From NCBI GenBank assembly GCA_945873305.1, contig CAMCCX010000023.1:1-35851 (forward strand): 35,851 nucleotides of DNA, read 5' to 3'. Position numbers and translations under genes: made by a program. Source of the DNA: Akkermansia muciniphila. Its GTDB lineage: Bacteria > Verrucomicrobiota > Verrucomicrobiia > Verrucomicrobiales > Akkermansiaceae. Under the pieces are notes generated by a model. It did no database searches, was not told the DNA's origin, and saw only the letters and a program-made list of their open reading frames with translations. Positions 1 to 8,106 of the stretch are shown piece after piece (position 1 is the stretch's first letter; every line of letters begins with the position of its first letter).

Positions 1-64
1 TGTCGCGCATCTTTTTGGTGTATTCTTCAATGCTGGTTTCACTCATGTCCATGGCTGGCGCCAT
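1..64 (-). CDS. Partial CDS, N-terminus of an unidentified protein running off the window
   Basis: Reading the minus strand from 64 gives an open frame beginning MAPAMDMSETSIEEYTKKMR that leaves the window at base 1. A good ribosome binding site (GGAG, five bases before the ATG at 64) supports this start; two further in-frame ATGs lie at 52 and 46. It is divergent from dnaN. Only 21 residues are visible, so I cannot assign a family. Part of this coding stretch (10-32) is imperfectly repeated upstream at 114-136. Confidence 0.5.
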   Translation of the reverse strand, partial: MAPAMDMSETSIEEYTKKMRD

Positions 65-151
65 GGTGTCTCCATTTGTGAGGCAACGGGACTCTCACGA
101 ACGATCCGCGAAATCTTTTCGGTGTCCGCTTCAATGAGGCAACACGGACTT
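10..151. repeat. Imperfect direct repeat upstream of dnaN
   Basis: Bases 10-32 and 114-136 are 23-mers agreeing at 19 positions (TCTTTT-GGTGT---CTTCAATG). A second shared word, TGAGGCAAC, occurs at 79-87 and 135-143, each followed shortly by GGACT or GGGACT. The copies look like a partial duplication of the start of the divergent gene and its upstream region, with about 45 bases missing from the second copy. Confidence 0.5.
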
Positions 152-198
152 TCGGGATTGTTCACAGAAGTCTTGCCAAGGAGCGGCTAAAACAGAAA

Positions 199-225
199 CT
201 GCGGGGCAACCACTCCCCAGTTTTT
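199..225 (+). promoter_or_regulatory. Terminator-like hairpin in the dnaN leader (possible attenuator)
   Basis: CTG (199-201) plus GGG (203-205) can pair with CCC-CAG (215-220) around one bulged C, and the stem is followed at once by five T residues (221-225). It ends six bases before the dnaN ATG. The upstream gene is divergent, so this cannot be its terminator. An attenuator or translation-controlling stem is possible; the stem is short, so confidence is low. Confidence 0.3.
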
Positions 226-230
226 AACTT

Positions 231-1328
231 ATGAAGTTCCGCATCTCCAAGGAAGCCTTTCTCGACGGCCTGCAAAAAGTCCAACACGTGGTCAGCTCGC
301 GCACCACCCTGCCGATTCTTTCCAACGTCCTGCTAGTGGCCAAAGACGGCCGTATCCAGTTCACCACGACTGACCTCGACGTCGGAATCACCGGCTCCGT
401 GGAAGCCCAGATCGAGAAGGAAGGAGCCACCACTCTTCCCGCCAAGCGGCTCGTGAGCATCATCCGCGAGCTTCCTTCCAGCGAGGTGGAAGTCTCCGTC
501 GATGCGAAAAACCACGCGTCCATCCGCAGCGGCCCGTCGTTCTTCAAAATCATCGGCCTCGGCGAGGCGGAATTCCCGCCACTGCCTGATTTCGAGGGAG
601 CCAAGGTCTTCAAAATCCCTCAAGCCACCCTCCGCGACGGCCTCAAGAAAACCTCTTACGCCATCTCCACCGACGAGACCCGCTACGTGCTCAACGGCAT
701 TTTCGCCTCCTTCCGCGACGGTAAAATGACCCTCGTCGCCACCGACGGACGCCGCCTCGCGATGGTCGATGCCGACCTCGAATTCCCCGCTTCCCACGAG
801 ACCGACGTCATCATCCCGACTAAGGCCGTGCAGGACCTCCAGCGCCTGCTCGGCGATGCCGGCGAAGTCATCGTCAAACTCAGCGACAGCCAGATTTCCT
901 TCGCCATCGGCGACAGCCTGCTCGCCAGCAAGCTCATCGAGGGCAACTATCCGAACTACCGCCAGGTCATCCCCGGCGACAGCAACGAGCGCGTCGTCAT
1001 CGGCCGCGAGGCGCTGCTTGAGACCGTCCGCCGCGTTTCGCTGCTCTCCTCGGACAAGTCGAACTCGGTGAAACTCGTCTTCAGCGAGAACCACATCGAA
1101 GTGACCGCCAACTCGCCGGACGTCGGTGAAGCCCAGGAATCGATGGACGTGATCTATCAAGGTCCGCCGATGCAGATCGCCTTCAACCCCGAATTCCTCC
1201 AAGCCCCGCTGCGCGCCCTGGACACCAACGACGTTTACCTCGACCTGATCGACGAGATGAGCCCCGGCGTCCTGCGCATCGAAGGTTCCTTCCTCTACGT
1301 GCTCATGCCGATGCGCGTGACGAACTGA
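231..1328 (+). CDS. dnaN: DNA polymerase III subunit beta (sliding clamp)
   Basis: The 365-residue product has the usual length for bacterial DnaN (about 366) and reads as the clamp family throughout. The N-terminus MKFRISKEAFLDGLQKVQHV, the segment SRTTLPILSNVLL, the middle-domain ATDGRRLAMVDA and the C-terminal ending LYVLMPMRVTN are all typical. Two molecules form the ring that tethers DNA polymerase III to DNA; the clamp also recruits MutS, MutL and ligase through its hydrophobic cleft. The ATG at 231 gives the canonical N-terminus, although no clear Shine-Dalgarno precedes it. dnaA and recF are not next to it here: upstream is a divergent gene and downstream a strong terminator, so it appears to be transcribed alone. 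Confidence 0.97.
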   Translation: MKFRISKEAFLDGLQKVQHVVSSRTTLPILSNVLLVAKDGRIQFTTTDLDVGITGSVEAQIEKEGATTLPAKRLVSIIRELPSSEVEVSVDAKNHASIRSGPSFFKIIGLGEAEFPPLPDFEGAKVFKIPQATLRDGLKKTSYAISTDETRYVLNGIFASFRDGKMTLVATDGRRLAMVDADLEFPASHETDVIIPTKAVQDLQRLLGDAGEVIVKLSDSQISFAIGDSLLASKLIEGNYPNYRQVIPGDSNERVVIGREALLETVRRVSLLSSDKSNSVKLVFSENHIEVTANSPDVGEAQESMDVIYQGPPMQIAFNPEFLQAPLRALDTNDVYLDLIDEMSPGVLRIEGSFLYVLMPMRVTN

Positions 1329-1350
1329 GGAGCGGGAAAAATTGATTTTC

Positions 1351-1388
1351 AAAAGCGTCTGTCAGCGATGACAGGCGCTTTTTGTTTT
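1351..1388 (+). terminator. Rho-independent terminator of dnaN
   Basis: AAAGCG-T-CTGTCA (1352-1364) pairs with TGACAG-G-CGCTTT (1369-1381) around a GCGA loop, with one G-T wobble, and runs into TTTTTGTTTT. The hairpin starts 23 bases after the dnaN stop. Confidence 0.85.
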
Positions 1389-1419
1389 CCCGGCGGAAAG
1401 CGATCTGCCAGAAAAAGGC

Positions 1420-2511
1420 GTGAGAGAAAAATGGCAATGTCTCGCCCTGTGGTTCGCGCTGGTGATTTCCGCGTGCGGCCATGTCGTCACGCAGATTTCA
1501 GCCGAATGGAAAGGCGGCCAGCCGTGGGAAATGGAAGTCCTGTTCGACGCCGGCTACGCCATTCCAGAGTCGCGGGGCGACGCCCAAGCTCCGGCACCGC
1601 AGCGCGCGTGGCTGCTGGAAATCGGCGAGGCCGGATGGGCTCCCCTGCGGCAGGAGGCGGAACGGTATTTGCGCGAATGCCTGGAAGTTAGATCCGGCGG
1701 GAAAGCCGTGGAATGGCAGGTGGATTTCATCGATTTCGCCAAGAACCCGCCGGATTTCGTCGAGTTGCTCAACGACGGCGCTTATTTCCGGATGAAAATC
1801 ACCGGGCGGGAACCCTTGGCAAGCGGTGCGGAAATCGCATGGCGGGATGGCGTGCGGCCGACGTTTGTTTTGAAACTGCCGGGAGAACAAGGCGGCTATC
1901 TCACGCTCGCTCCGGGGCAATCCCGGCCCTTGCCGGTGGAGGAAAACACCGTGGCCGGACGCACGCCGTGGGCGGAGTCGTTCCGCCAGGGATTTCTGCA
2001 CGTCCTGCCGTTAGGGCTGGATCACGTGCTATTCGTGATGGGGCTGTTTTTCTATCGCCGGGCATGGCGGCCGCTGCTTTCACAATCGCTGGCTTTCACG
2101 CTGGCGCACACCGTGACGCTGGGGCTCGCCGCCGCCGGGCTCGTGCGGGTTCCGGGAAACTGGGTCGAGCCTATCATCGCGTTGAGCGTGATGGTGGTGG
2201 CGCTCGAAAACCTCCGGCCCGCCGGGAAATCCACGGACGCGACGCGCCTCGGCATCGTGTTCGGATTCGGCCTGATCCACGGCCTCGGCTTCGCCGGAGC
2301 GCTTTCCGTCTGGATCAAGCCCGGCCCCGATTTCCTGCCGGCCCTGCTCAGCGCGAACCTCGGCGTGGAAGCCGCCCAGGCCGTGTTGATAGCCCTTGCT
2401 TGGTGCGTGACGGCAGGCTGGCACGGAACGCCGGCCTACCGTCGGGCGCGCCTCGCGGGTTGTCTCGCCATCGCCGGAACCGGTTCCTTCTGGCTGGTGC
2501 AAAGATTATAA
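1420..2511 (+). CDS. HupE/UreJ-type membrane protein
   Basis: The 363-residue protein has an N-terminal hydrophobic export segment (LALWFALVISACGHV), an extracytoplasmic region to about residue 185, and a C-terminal half of about six membrane segments. The membrane half carries histidine-containing motifs typical of the HupE/UreJ_2 family: FLHVLPLGLDHVLFVMGLFF, LAFTLAHTVTLGLA and GFGLIHGLGFAGAL. HupE and UreJ proteins are linked to nickel supply for hydrogenase or urease, but this two-part form is common in genomes lacking both, and neither enzyme is nearby, so the substrate is unknown. The reading frame begins with GTG at 1420 just after the dnaN terminator. The ISAC sequence could act as a lipobox. 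Confidence is high for the family and low for the function. Confidence 0.8.
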   Translation: MREKWQCLALWFALVISACGHVVTQISAEWKGGQPWEMEVLFDAGYAIPESRGDAQAPAPQRAWLLEIGEAGWAPLRQEAERYLRECLEVRSGGKAVEWQVDFIDFAKNPPDFVELLNDGAYFRMKITGREPLASGAEIAWRDGVRPTFVLKLPGEQGGYLTLAPGQSRPLPVEENTVAGRTPWAESFRQGFLHVLPLGLDHVLFVMGLFFYRRAWRPLLSQSLAFTLAHTVTLGLAAAGLVRVPGNWVEPIIALSVMVVALENLRPAGKSTDATRLGIVFGFGLIHGLGFAGALSVWIKPGPDFLPALLSANLGVEAAQAVLIALAWCVTAGWHGTPAYRRARLAGCLAIAGTGSFWLVQRL

Positions 2512-2515
2512 GAAA

Positions 2516-2544
2516 ATCCGCGGCTCAGGAATTGAGCCGCGGAT
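2516..2544 (-). terminator. Terminator of the YXWGXW gene (minus strand)
   Basis: ATCCGCGGCTCA (2516-2527) and TGAGCCGCGGAT (2533-2544) form a perfect 12-bp stem with a 5-base loop. Read on the minus strand the stem is followed by TTTTCTTAT, so it best serves the gene ending at 2554. It may also stop transcription coming from the HupE-type gene that ends at 2511. Confidence 0.75.
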
Positions 2545-2553
2545 CATGGGATT

Positions 2554-3435
2554 TCACTCGGCGTCTTTGTCCTTTTTCGCCCGCTCCTCTTCCTTCTCTT
2601 TGGAGGCCTCGGGACGGGGTGTGCGCTCCACTTGAGGCGGTTTGGGAGCTGCGCGCTCGGGCTTCGCCTGTTGTGGCGCAGGTCGCGGACGTTCAGCTTG
2701 TCGTCTCTCGACCGGCGGCGTTGGCTCGACCCGGCGGGACGGCTGCTGCGGACGTTGGATTGGCTGCTGCGGACGTTGGATTGGCTGCCTCTCCGCGGGA
2801 GCTGGCTCGATCCGGCGGGGCTGCTGGACTTGAGGTTCTTGTTTCCTCTCGGTGCGTTCTTTCCGCTCCGGCTCGGGTCGGCGCGGTTCCTCGACCTTTT
2901 TCGGAGGAGTCGGTTCCGCTTTGCGCGCAGGGGCGCGTTCCACTTCGCGAGGGGCGGGTTTCGACTTGGGCTCAAGCACTTCCGCCTCCTTGCGGCTCCT
3001 TTCGGCATCCATCTTCCGGACAGACTCGGGAGCCACCTCGCGCTTGGGCTCGGGTTGCATTTTCGCCGCCGGCTCAGGCTCGCTCCGGCGTTCCCGTCGG
3101 TCTCTTTCGCGAGCTGGCTCCACCTTGGTTTCTCCCTTGGGAAGTTTTTTGGGCTCGGCCTGCTGCTCCGAGGCACGGGGCGCGAGTCTTTCCGGTGGCG
3201 CTTCGCCTTTGCCGGGACGATCCGATTGCCTCGCGACGACCGGCGAGCGGTTGATCTTCACGCGGGTGGCAGGAGCGGCGGATTCTTCCGTCGCGACTTT
3301 CGCATCCCGGGTTTCGAGTTGCCGGCGTTCCCGAGCGAACTTGCCGATCTCCTCACGCTGCGAAACGAAGCGCTCGCGGTCTTTTTTATCCACGGCTTGG
3401 AAGCGCAACCGTCCGCCATCGCCACTCTTCACCAA
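2554..3435 (-). pseudogene. C-terminal part of the YXWGXW-repeat protein, out of frame with its N-terminal part
   Basis: This open frame encodes 293 residues rich in Pro, Arg, Glu and Lys, beginning VKSGDGGRLRFQAVDKKDRE and continuing as a basic, low-complexity tail with QRPQQPIQRPQQ repeats. It lacks its own ATG or signal peptide and starts exactly where the upstream frame stops. Removing one copy of the 8-bp tandem repeat at 3434-3449 joins it in frame to the upstream part (reading AEPLDRLVKSGDGG), giving one protein of 653 residues from the start at 4523. As sequenced it would not be translated unless ribosomes shift frame or restart. It contains no internal stops, so the break is recent, reversible or an assembly error. 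Confidence 0.75.
2741..2788. repeat. 21-bp tandem repeat in the proline/arginine-rich tail
   Basis: GGCTGCTGCGGACGTTGGATT occurs at 2741-2761 and again exactly at 2762-2782, followed by the first six bases of a third copy (2783-2788). On the minus strand each unit encodes the heptad IQRPQQP. The unit is a multiple of three, so copy-number change would alter tail length without breaking the frame. Confidence 0.9.
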
Positions 3436-4523
3436 GCGATCAAGCGATCAAGCGGCTCCGCCACGGCGAGGTTTTCCGCACGGCGGTCTGCTTCCGGAAT
3501 TGAGGTCAGGGCCGCCCAAGTGCGAGGTGGACGAGCGTCTTCGTGATCGCGGCGATATTCGAAATATTCGCGCCGCCGCCTGTCCCAGTTGTCATCATCG
3601 CGGTTTTCCAAGCTATAGTAACTATAGATCGGATCAAACCCGCTGCGACTGGAGCCATAGTAATAAGAGGCGTAGTAGCGGTCACGATAGCTCGGAGCAT
3701 AATAATCGCCGAAATAATAGTGTCCGTAACGAGGCCTTAGGAACAAGTGGTTCAGAAAGACCGCGATGTTGATGACTGTGGTTGGTGTATAATAGAAATC
3801 GGGCCGTGAGTAAACATCCGGTCCGAAACGAACCGGAGCGAACAACACGCCGCGCCGGGCCACCACATAGTCCCAGTAGCCGTCGACATAGACATAGCCG
3901 CGGGGTGTCCAACGATAACAGCTTGGTACCCAAATCCAGTTTGCCCGGACCGGCGCCCAATAGCCGCTTCGCCAGGCGTAGCGATCGTCTCGCCATACCC
4001 AGCTGCCCGGCAGCCAGCTCACGTCACGGGAGGGCGCGTCGATATTCGGCCCGGTTTCGAGGCTGCGTGGAGGTTTCGGGAGATAGGAGACTTCGGCCAC
4101 TGCGGCATCTTCCCAGTAGCCGGACGTCCATTGGTAGCGGTCATCCACCTGTGCCCAATAGCCAGGAACCCACTGCCTGCCCGGCGGCAAATTCCGCCAG
4201 ATTCCACTCACCCACAGGAAGTCATTGCTGTCCTCGTCCCACGCCCAATAGCCCGGAATCCAAGTGACATTGTCACCTTCTAGCCGTTGGTCCGGGGGGA
4301 TCTCCTCAATGACCGCCGGCGGCTGGACATTCACCAGAATCCCTGGCTCCGGATCATAGGAAACCGTGGCGGCAAAGGCCTCGTGGACCGGTCCGCGCGT
4401 CAACACCTCGCTACCCGATGCATCCGCATTTTGTGCCGTGGAAATCCCCGCCCCGAGCATCGCTCCACCGAGTATAAGCGCGGTGAACGCTCGTGAAATT
4501 TTGTGTGTGTTTAAAGTCTTCAT
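3429..4523 (-). CDS. YXWGXW-repeat secreted protein, N-terminal part (frame broken at its end)
   Basis: The ATG at 4523 gives MKTLNTHKISRAFTALILGG, a clear signal peptide; a longer reading from 4580 lacks this logic. The 364 residues contain several tryptophan-rich repeats of the YXWGXW family, for example WIPGYWAWDEDSNDFLW, RQWVPGYWAQVDDRYQW and WLPGSWVWRDDRYAW, then a tyrosine-rich segment (YGHYYFGDYYAPSYRDRYYA). These proteins are exported; their function is not known. The frame ends at LDRLIAW because of an 8-bp tandem duplication at 3434-3449; with a single copy it would continue into the basic tail encoded at 2554-3435. The gene is divergent from the secreted peptidase at 4715. Confidence 0.8.
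   Translation of the reverse strand: MKTLNTHKISRAFTALILGGAMLGAGISTAQNADASGSEVLTRGPVHEAFAATVSYDPEPGILVNVQPPAVIEEIPPDQRLEGDNVTWIPGYWAWDEDSNDFLWVSGIWRNLPPGRQWVPGYWAQVDDRYQWTSGYWEDAAVAEVSYLPKPPRSLETGPNIDAPSRDVSWLPGSWVWRDDRYAWRSGYWAPVRANWIWVPSCYRWTPRGYVYVDGYWDYVVARRGVLFAPVRFGPDVYSRPDFYYTPTTVINIAVFLNHLFLRPRYGHYYFGDYYAPSYRDRYYASYYYGSSRSGFDPIYSYYSLENRDDDNWDRRRREYFEYRRDHEDARPPRTWAALTSIPEADRRAENLAVAEPLDRLIAW
3434..3449. repeat. 8-bp tandem duplication causing a frameshift
   Basis: AAGCGATC is present twice in tandem (3434-3441, 3442-3449), followed by AAGCG (3450-3454). Eight bases is not a multiple of three. With two copies the minus-strand frame reads LDRLIAW and stops at 3429-3431; with one copy it reads LDRLVKSGDGG and stays open to 2554. 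Confidence 0.9.
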
Positions 4524-4714
4524 GGTTTTGTGTTGGTTGCCGCTCGAGAGACGCTGCCGGACCGGAATCGATTCAAACAATCATTCTCTCCACCCATCAT
4601 CGAAACCCTCGCAACCTGCAAGGTTCCGCCGGAATGGCGACATTGCAAATTATACCTTCGCCCGCGCTTGCTCAATCAGCTTGCCAAGCTCATGCCATCA
4701 GCTAGAAAAGTCCG

Positions 4715-5872
4715 ATGATCAACCGTTCTTTCAAAGTTGCGATCGCCGGAATCTTGCTGGCCGAAAGCCTATCAGCCGGTGCCCGGACTTGGATGAACAC
4801 GGTCGGCAGGACCTTCGAAGCTGAGTTCGTCCGGATGGACGGTGCCAATGTGATTTTCATGCTGCCCGACAGCCGGACCTTTTCCTCGCCGCTGGCGGAC
4901 CTGTGCGCTGCCGACCGGGCGGTGCTGCAAGCCGGCGCGCGATCGGCGGGAGTGGTGGCGTCAACCTTCAACCGGCCCTGGCCGCGTGAGGTCCGGCTGG
5001 ATGGTTCGGTCGCGTGTAAAGTGATATCCGAGGACCCCAAATCCGGGCGCTATATCTATGAAAGCCCGAGCTATCGCTTCACTTGCGATGCGCGTGTCAC
5101 CGACGACGCGTTGAGGAATTTTTCCGTAATGTTCGAGACTACCCGCAGGTATGCGCAGAGCCTTCCGCTCTCGCTCGGCGGCGGCAGGGAGCGGAATGGC
5201 AAGTTGGACATTCTACTATTCCGCAGCATGGACCAATACATCATGGCGGGCGGCCCGCCTTCCAGCGCGGGCTGCTACATGCAGGGCTTGGTATTGGTGC
5301 CGATGGCAAGCCTCGGACTCAAGGAAGGCGGCACCGGCTTCAGCCTGGACACCGCCCGGCCTAACCATGTGCTGATCCACGAACTCGCCCACCAACTCAC
5401 GCCGGATGCCTATATGGGGTCCGGCGCACGCGGCTGGCTTAGCGAGGGGCTTGCGGAATACATCGCGATCACTCCCTATAACTGGGGATACTTCCGTCCG
5501 GACGTCCACGGGAACGTGGTGAAAGCCTACGTAACCTCCGGCGGCGGCGACGGCATCGGAGGCCGGTCGTTAGGAACGGACATCGCGGCACCCAAGTTGA
5601 AGGATTTCATGCTGATGCCCTATGCCCGCTACTCGGGCCAGGACGCGAACTTCAACTACGGTCTGGGCCTGCTTCTAACTCATTATTTCTTCCACATGGA
5701 AGGCGGAGGGAAGGCATTCCGGATCACGCGGTTTCTCCAGGAGCTTCAGGCGGGCCGCCACGGAGAAGCGTCCCTCGCGCCGCTGCTGGGTGGAAGCACT
5801 TACGAAAAACTGGAAGGCGAGATTTCCGCCGCCTGGGCGCGCATGGGCGTGCGGATCCGCTTTGGGGAGTGA
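4715..5872 (+). CDS. Secreted SHD1-domain zinc metallopeptidase-like protein
   Basis: The 385-residue protein starts with an export signal (MINRSFKVAIAGILLAESLS). Residues about 24-70 match the SLA1-homology-1 type domain common in Planctomycetes and Verrucomicrobia (RTWMNTVGRTFEAEFVRMDG, then SRTFSSPLADL). The catalytic core has HELAH at 222-226 and a downstream EGLAEY with Glu244 as the likely third zinc ligand, the HExxH plus EGxAE pattern of gluzincin (peptidase MA-like) enzymes. The substrate is unknown; it probably acts in the periplasm or outside the cell. It is convergent with a full-length paralogue ending only six bases away (5879-7042), sharing PPSSAG, the HExxH-EGLAEY core and NYGxGLLxxxYFFHM. 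Confidence 0.8.
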   Translation: MINRSFKVAIAGILLAESLSAGARTWMNTVGRTFEAEFVRMDGANVIFMLPDSRTFSSPLADLCAADRAVLQAGARSAGVVASTFNRPWPREVRLDGSVACKVISEDPKSGRYIYESPSYRFTCDARVTDDALRNFSVMFETTRRYAQSLPLSLGGGRERNGKLDILLFRSMDQYIMAGGPPSSAGCYMQGLVLVPMASLGLKEGGTGFSLDTARPNHVLIHELAHQLTPDAYMGSGARGWLSEGLAEYIAITPYNWGYFRPDVHGNVVKAYVTSGGGDGIGGRSLGTDIAAPKLKDFMLMPYARYSGQDANFNYGLGLLLTHYFFHMEGGGKAFRITRFLQELQAGRHGEASLAPLLGGSTYEKLEGEISAAWARMGVRIRFGE

Positions 5873-5878
5873 TCCCGA

Positions 5879-7042
5879 CTATTCTTTCGCAAAGCTGAAA
5901 TCCACGCCTTTGCGGCTCCAGGACTTCACGACGTCTTCTTCGAGTTTGCTGAAGCTGCGACCGCCTAATAACAGGTCGATGGCTTTTTCGCTGTCCATGC
6001 CGTCGTGTAGCGCCTTGAGGAAAGCCTTGATACGCTTTCCGTCGCCATCGCCGTCCATGTGGAAAAAGTAAGTGGCGATGAGCAGGCCGCAGCCGTAGTT
6101 GAGCTGGGGCTGTTCGAGAAACTGGCTATAGTCCTGGAACATGAAGGTCTTCAAAGCAGGCAGCCCGATTTTGGTGCCGAGCGCGCGACCTCCCATATCC
6201 TTGGAGCCAAACCCGGTCGCGTAGTCGAAGATGTCTTTCTGGTTTCCGCGGACGCTGAACGCCCCGGACCGGTAAGGTGTCACCGCGACGTATTCGGCGA
6301 GCCCTTCCGTAAACCAACCCATCGCGCCCTTTCCGAAATAGGTCTTGGGCGTCAGCTGATGGACAAGCTCGTGGGGCAGCGTCTTGCTGCTTTTATCCCG
6401 GTCTAGCATATAACCACTGCCGACAGGCCTCACCCCGAGGCTGGTCAGCGGTACCATCACCACGCCTTTTGCGCCGATGAAAACACCGGCACTGCTTGGC
6501 GGGCCGCCGGCTTTGACGTAATCATCGAACTCTTCGAAAAGCAGGATCTGGTGTTTGTCATCCACGGTTTTCCCGCCGTTGATCGCCAGAGGCAGCGAGC
6601 GGCAATAAAGGTGGGTGGCTTCAAACATGACCGCGAAGCCCTTCACGACCGACTTCGAAAGCCTCACGTCACAGACGTAGCGGTAATTGGCACTCTCATA
6701 GATGAAGCGTTTTTTCTCCGCGTCTTCCTCCACCGTGTTGACCTCGGGATCCTCGCCGAACTTGACCCGCTCGGGCCACGGAAGATCGAAATTCAACGCT
6801 TGGACGGGCGTTCCCCCGCCGGGCAGGGCGCGCGATTGCTCGACGTAATTGCAGTCTGCCAGCGAGAGTTTCGCTAGCGGGTAGGGGACCTCGCGACCAT
6901 CCTTCATCTTCAGAATGACGGTCTTGCCTTCGACCCGCATGAGGGTTGCCTCGATCTTGCGGTTCTGGATATCGGTCCATGACCGGAGCTCTGCCGAATG
7001 GGCAAGGCTCAGGAGCAGAAATGAAAAGGACAGGGTTCGCAT
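5879..7042 (-). CDS. Secreted SHD1-domain zinc metallopeptidase-like protein (paralogue)
   Basis: Start chosen at the ATG at 7042, giving the signal peptide MRTLSFSFLLLSLAHSAELR; the reading frame extends further upstream but without a signal. The 387-residue protein has the same layout as its convergent neighbour: an SHD1-like domain at about 19-65 (RSWTDIQNRKIEATLMRVEG), a linker, then HELVH at 224-228 and EGLAEY about 18 residues later. The C-terminal third, with LNYGCGLLIATYFFHMDGDG, matches the neighbour but is clearly diverged. The pair therefore looks like an old inverted duplication rather than a recent copy. No terminator fits in the six-base gap, so the transcripts probably overlap. 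Confidence 0.8.
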   Translation of the reverse strand: MRTLSFSFLLLSLAHSAELRSWTDIQNRKIEATLMRVEGKTVILKMKDGREVPYPLAKLSLADCNYVEQSRALPGGGTPVQALNFDLPWPERVKFGEDPEVNTVEEDAEKKRFIYESANYRYVCDVRLSKSVVKGFAVMFEATHLYCRSLPLAINGGKTVDDKHQILLFEEFDDYVKAGGPPSSAGVFIGAKGVVMVPLTSLGVRPVGSGYMLDRDKSSKTLPHELVHQLTPKTYFGKGAMGWFTEGLAEYVAVTPYRSGAFSVRGNQKDIFDYATGFGSKDMGGRALGTKIGLPALKTFMFQDYSQFLEQPQLNYGCGLLIATYFFHMDGDGDGKRIKAFLKALHDGMDSEKAIDLLLGGRSFSKLEEDVVKSWSRKGVDFSFAKE

Positions 7043-7178
7043 GCGGCAGGCGGGTTTGAAACCCAACGGTATTGGGAATTTTCCAAGAGTCGAGCGGAGG
7101 CTTGCATCCGGGAAAGCGCCACCGGGGCAAGTCACTGCTTGGAAATCATCGGAACGCGGTCATGGTTCCGCCGCGCCT

Positions 7179-8099
7179 ATGGAAGAACTTGGAACGAACG
7201 AAAAAGCCGCCGCCGAAGAGCCGATCCCACCACCGCCGCCGGGGTTGCGGCAGGATTTGATGGTCCTGATGAAGGTGCGGCTGAATTTCTTCGTGCTCGT
7301 CACCACGTTTTTCGGATTCCTGTTATATTCCCGCGGGGTGGAAATGAACTGGATGAAGCTGCTCCACACCATTCTCGGAACCGCGGCGGCGGCGTTCGGC
7401 TCGGCGGCTTTCAACCAGCTGATGGAAGTGGATCTCGATGCCCGGATGAAGCGCACGGCCGACCGCCCGCTGCCGTCCCGGCGGATGGATCCACTGGTCG
7501 CGTTCGGCATCGGCTGGGTGTTGTCAGCGGTCGGGATCATTCATCTGGCCGTGCAAGTCGGGCATCTCGCAGCGTATCTCACGGCGGCGACGATCGCAAT
7601 TTACGTTTTCATCTACACGCCGTTGAAGCGCGTGAGCTCGACGAACACGCTGGTCGGCGCGATTCCCGGAGCGGTTCCGCCGGTCATCGGCTGGGTGGGC
7701 GCGGGCGGAGGCCTTGGCTGGGAAGCGTGGTTTCTGTTCGGGCTGCTGTTTTTCTGGCAGCTGCCGCATTTCATCGCGATCAACTGGCTTTGCCGCGCGG
7801 AATATGAGTCCGCGGATTACAAAATGTGGTCCAACCGCGATCTGACAGGACGGAAGAGCGGACGGCTCTCCGCGATGTTCTCGCTGGTGCTTGCCGTCTT
7901 CTCGCTGCTGCCGGCCTGCCTTGGTTTCGCCAACTGGCTGTGGACGATCATGGGGCCGCTGCTGGCCTTGGTGATGATGGCGCTGGCGCTGAAATTCTCG
8001 CGCGACGGCGAGCGGACTTCGGCGCGGCGCTTGTTTCTGTTCACCCTGTTATACCTGCCGGTCGCCCTTCTCGTGCTGGTGTTCGCGTGGGAAAGTTAG
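7179..8099 (+). CDS. ctaB: Protoheme IX farnesyltransferase (heme O synthase)
   Basis: The 306-residue membrane protein converts protoheme to heme O by adding a farnesyl group, a step needed for heme-copper terminal oxidases. The UbiA-family signature is clear: N79-QLMEVDLDARMKRT with the acidic residues E83, D85 and D87 that bind the Mg-diphosphate, followed by DRPLPSRRM. The second conserved loop YTPLKRVSSTNTLVGAIPGA and the heme-O-synthase segment FFWQLPHFIAINWL distinguish it from ubiquinone prenyltransferases. About eight to nine membrane helices are visible. The ATG at 7179 is preferred over longer upstream readings because those would enter the promoter region shared with the divergent peptidase gene. 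No oxidase subunit genes are in the window. Confidence 0.92.
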   Translation: MEELGTNEKAAAEEPIPPPPPGLRQDLMVLMKVRLNFFVLVTTFFGFLLYSRGVEMNWMKLLHTILGTAAAAFGSAAFNQLMEVDLDARMKRTADRPLPSRRMDPLVAFGIGWVLSAVGIIHLAVQVGHLAAYLTAATIAIYVFIYTPLKRVSSTNTLVGAIPGAVPPVIGWVGAGGGLGWEAWFLFGLLFFWQLPHFIAINWLCRAEYESADYKMWSNRDLTGRKSGRLSAMFSLVLAVFSLLPACLGFANWLWTIMGPLLALVMMALALKFSRDGERTSARRLFLFTLLYLPVALLVLVFAWES

Positions 8100-8106
8100 A
8101 AAAGCC

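Noticed and set aside
64-230. Replication origin beside dnaN
   Set aside because: Only one imperfect DnaA box (158-166) is visible, with no AT-rich unwinding element and no dnaA gene.
1713-3254. Long plus-strand open frame (513 codons)
   Set aside because: It overlaps the HupE-type gene in another frame and runs through a terminator into the antisense of the YXWGXW tail; no domain is seen.
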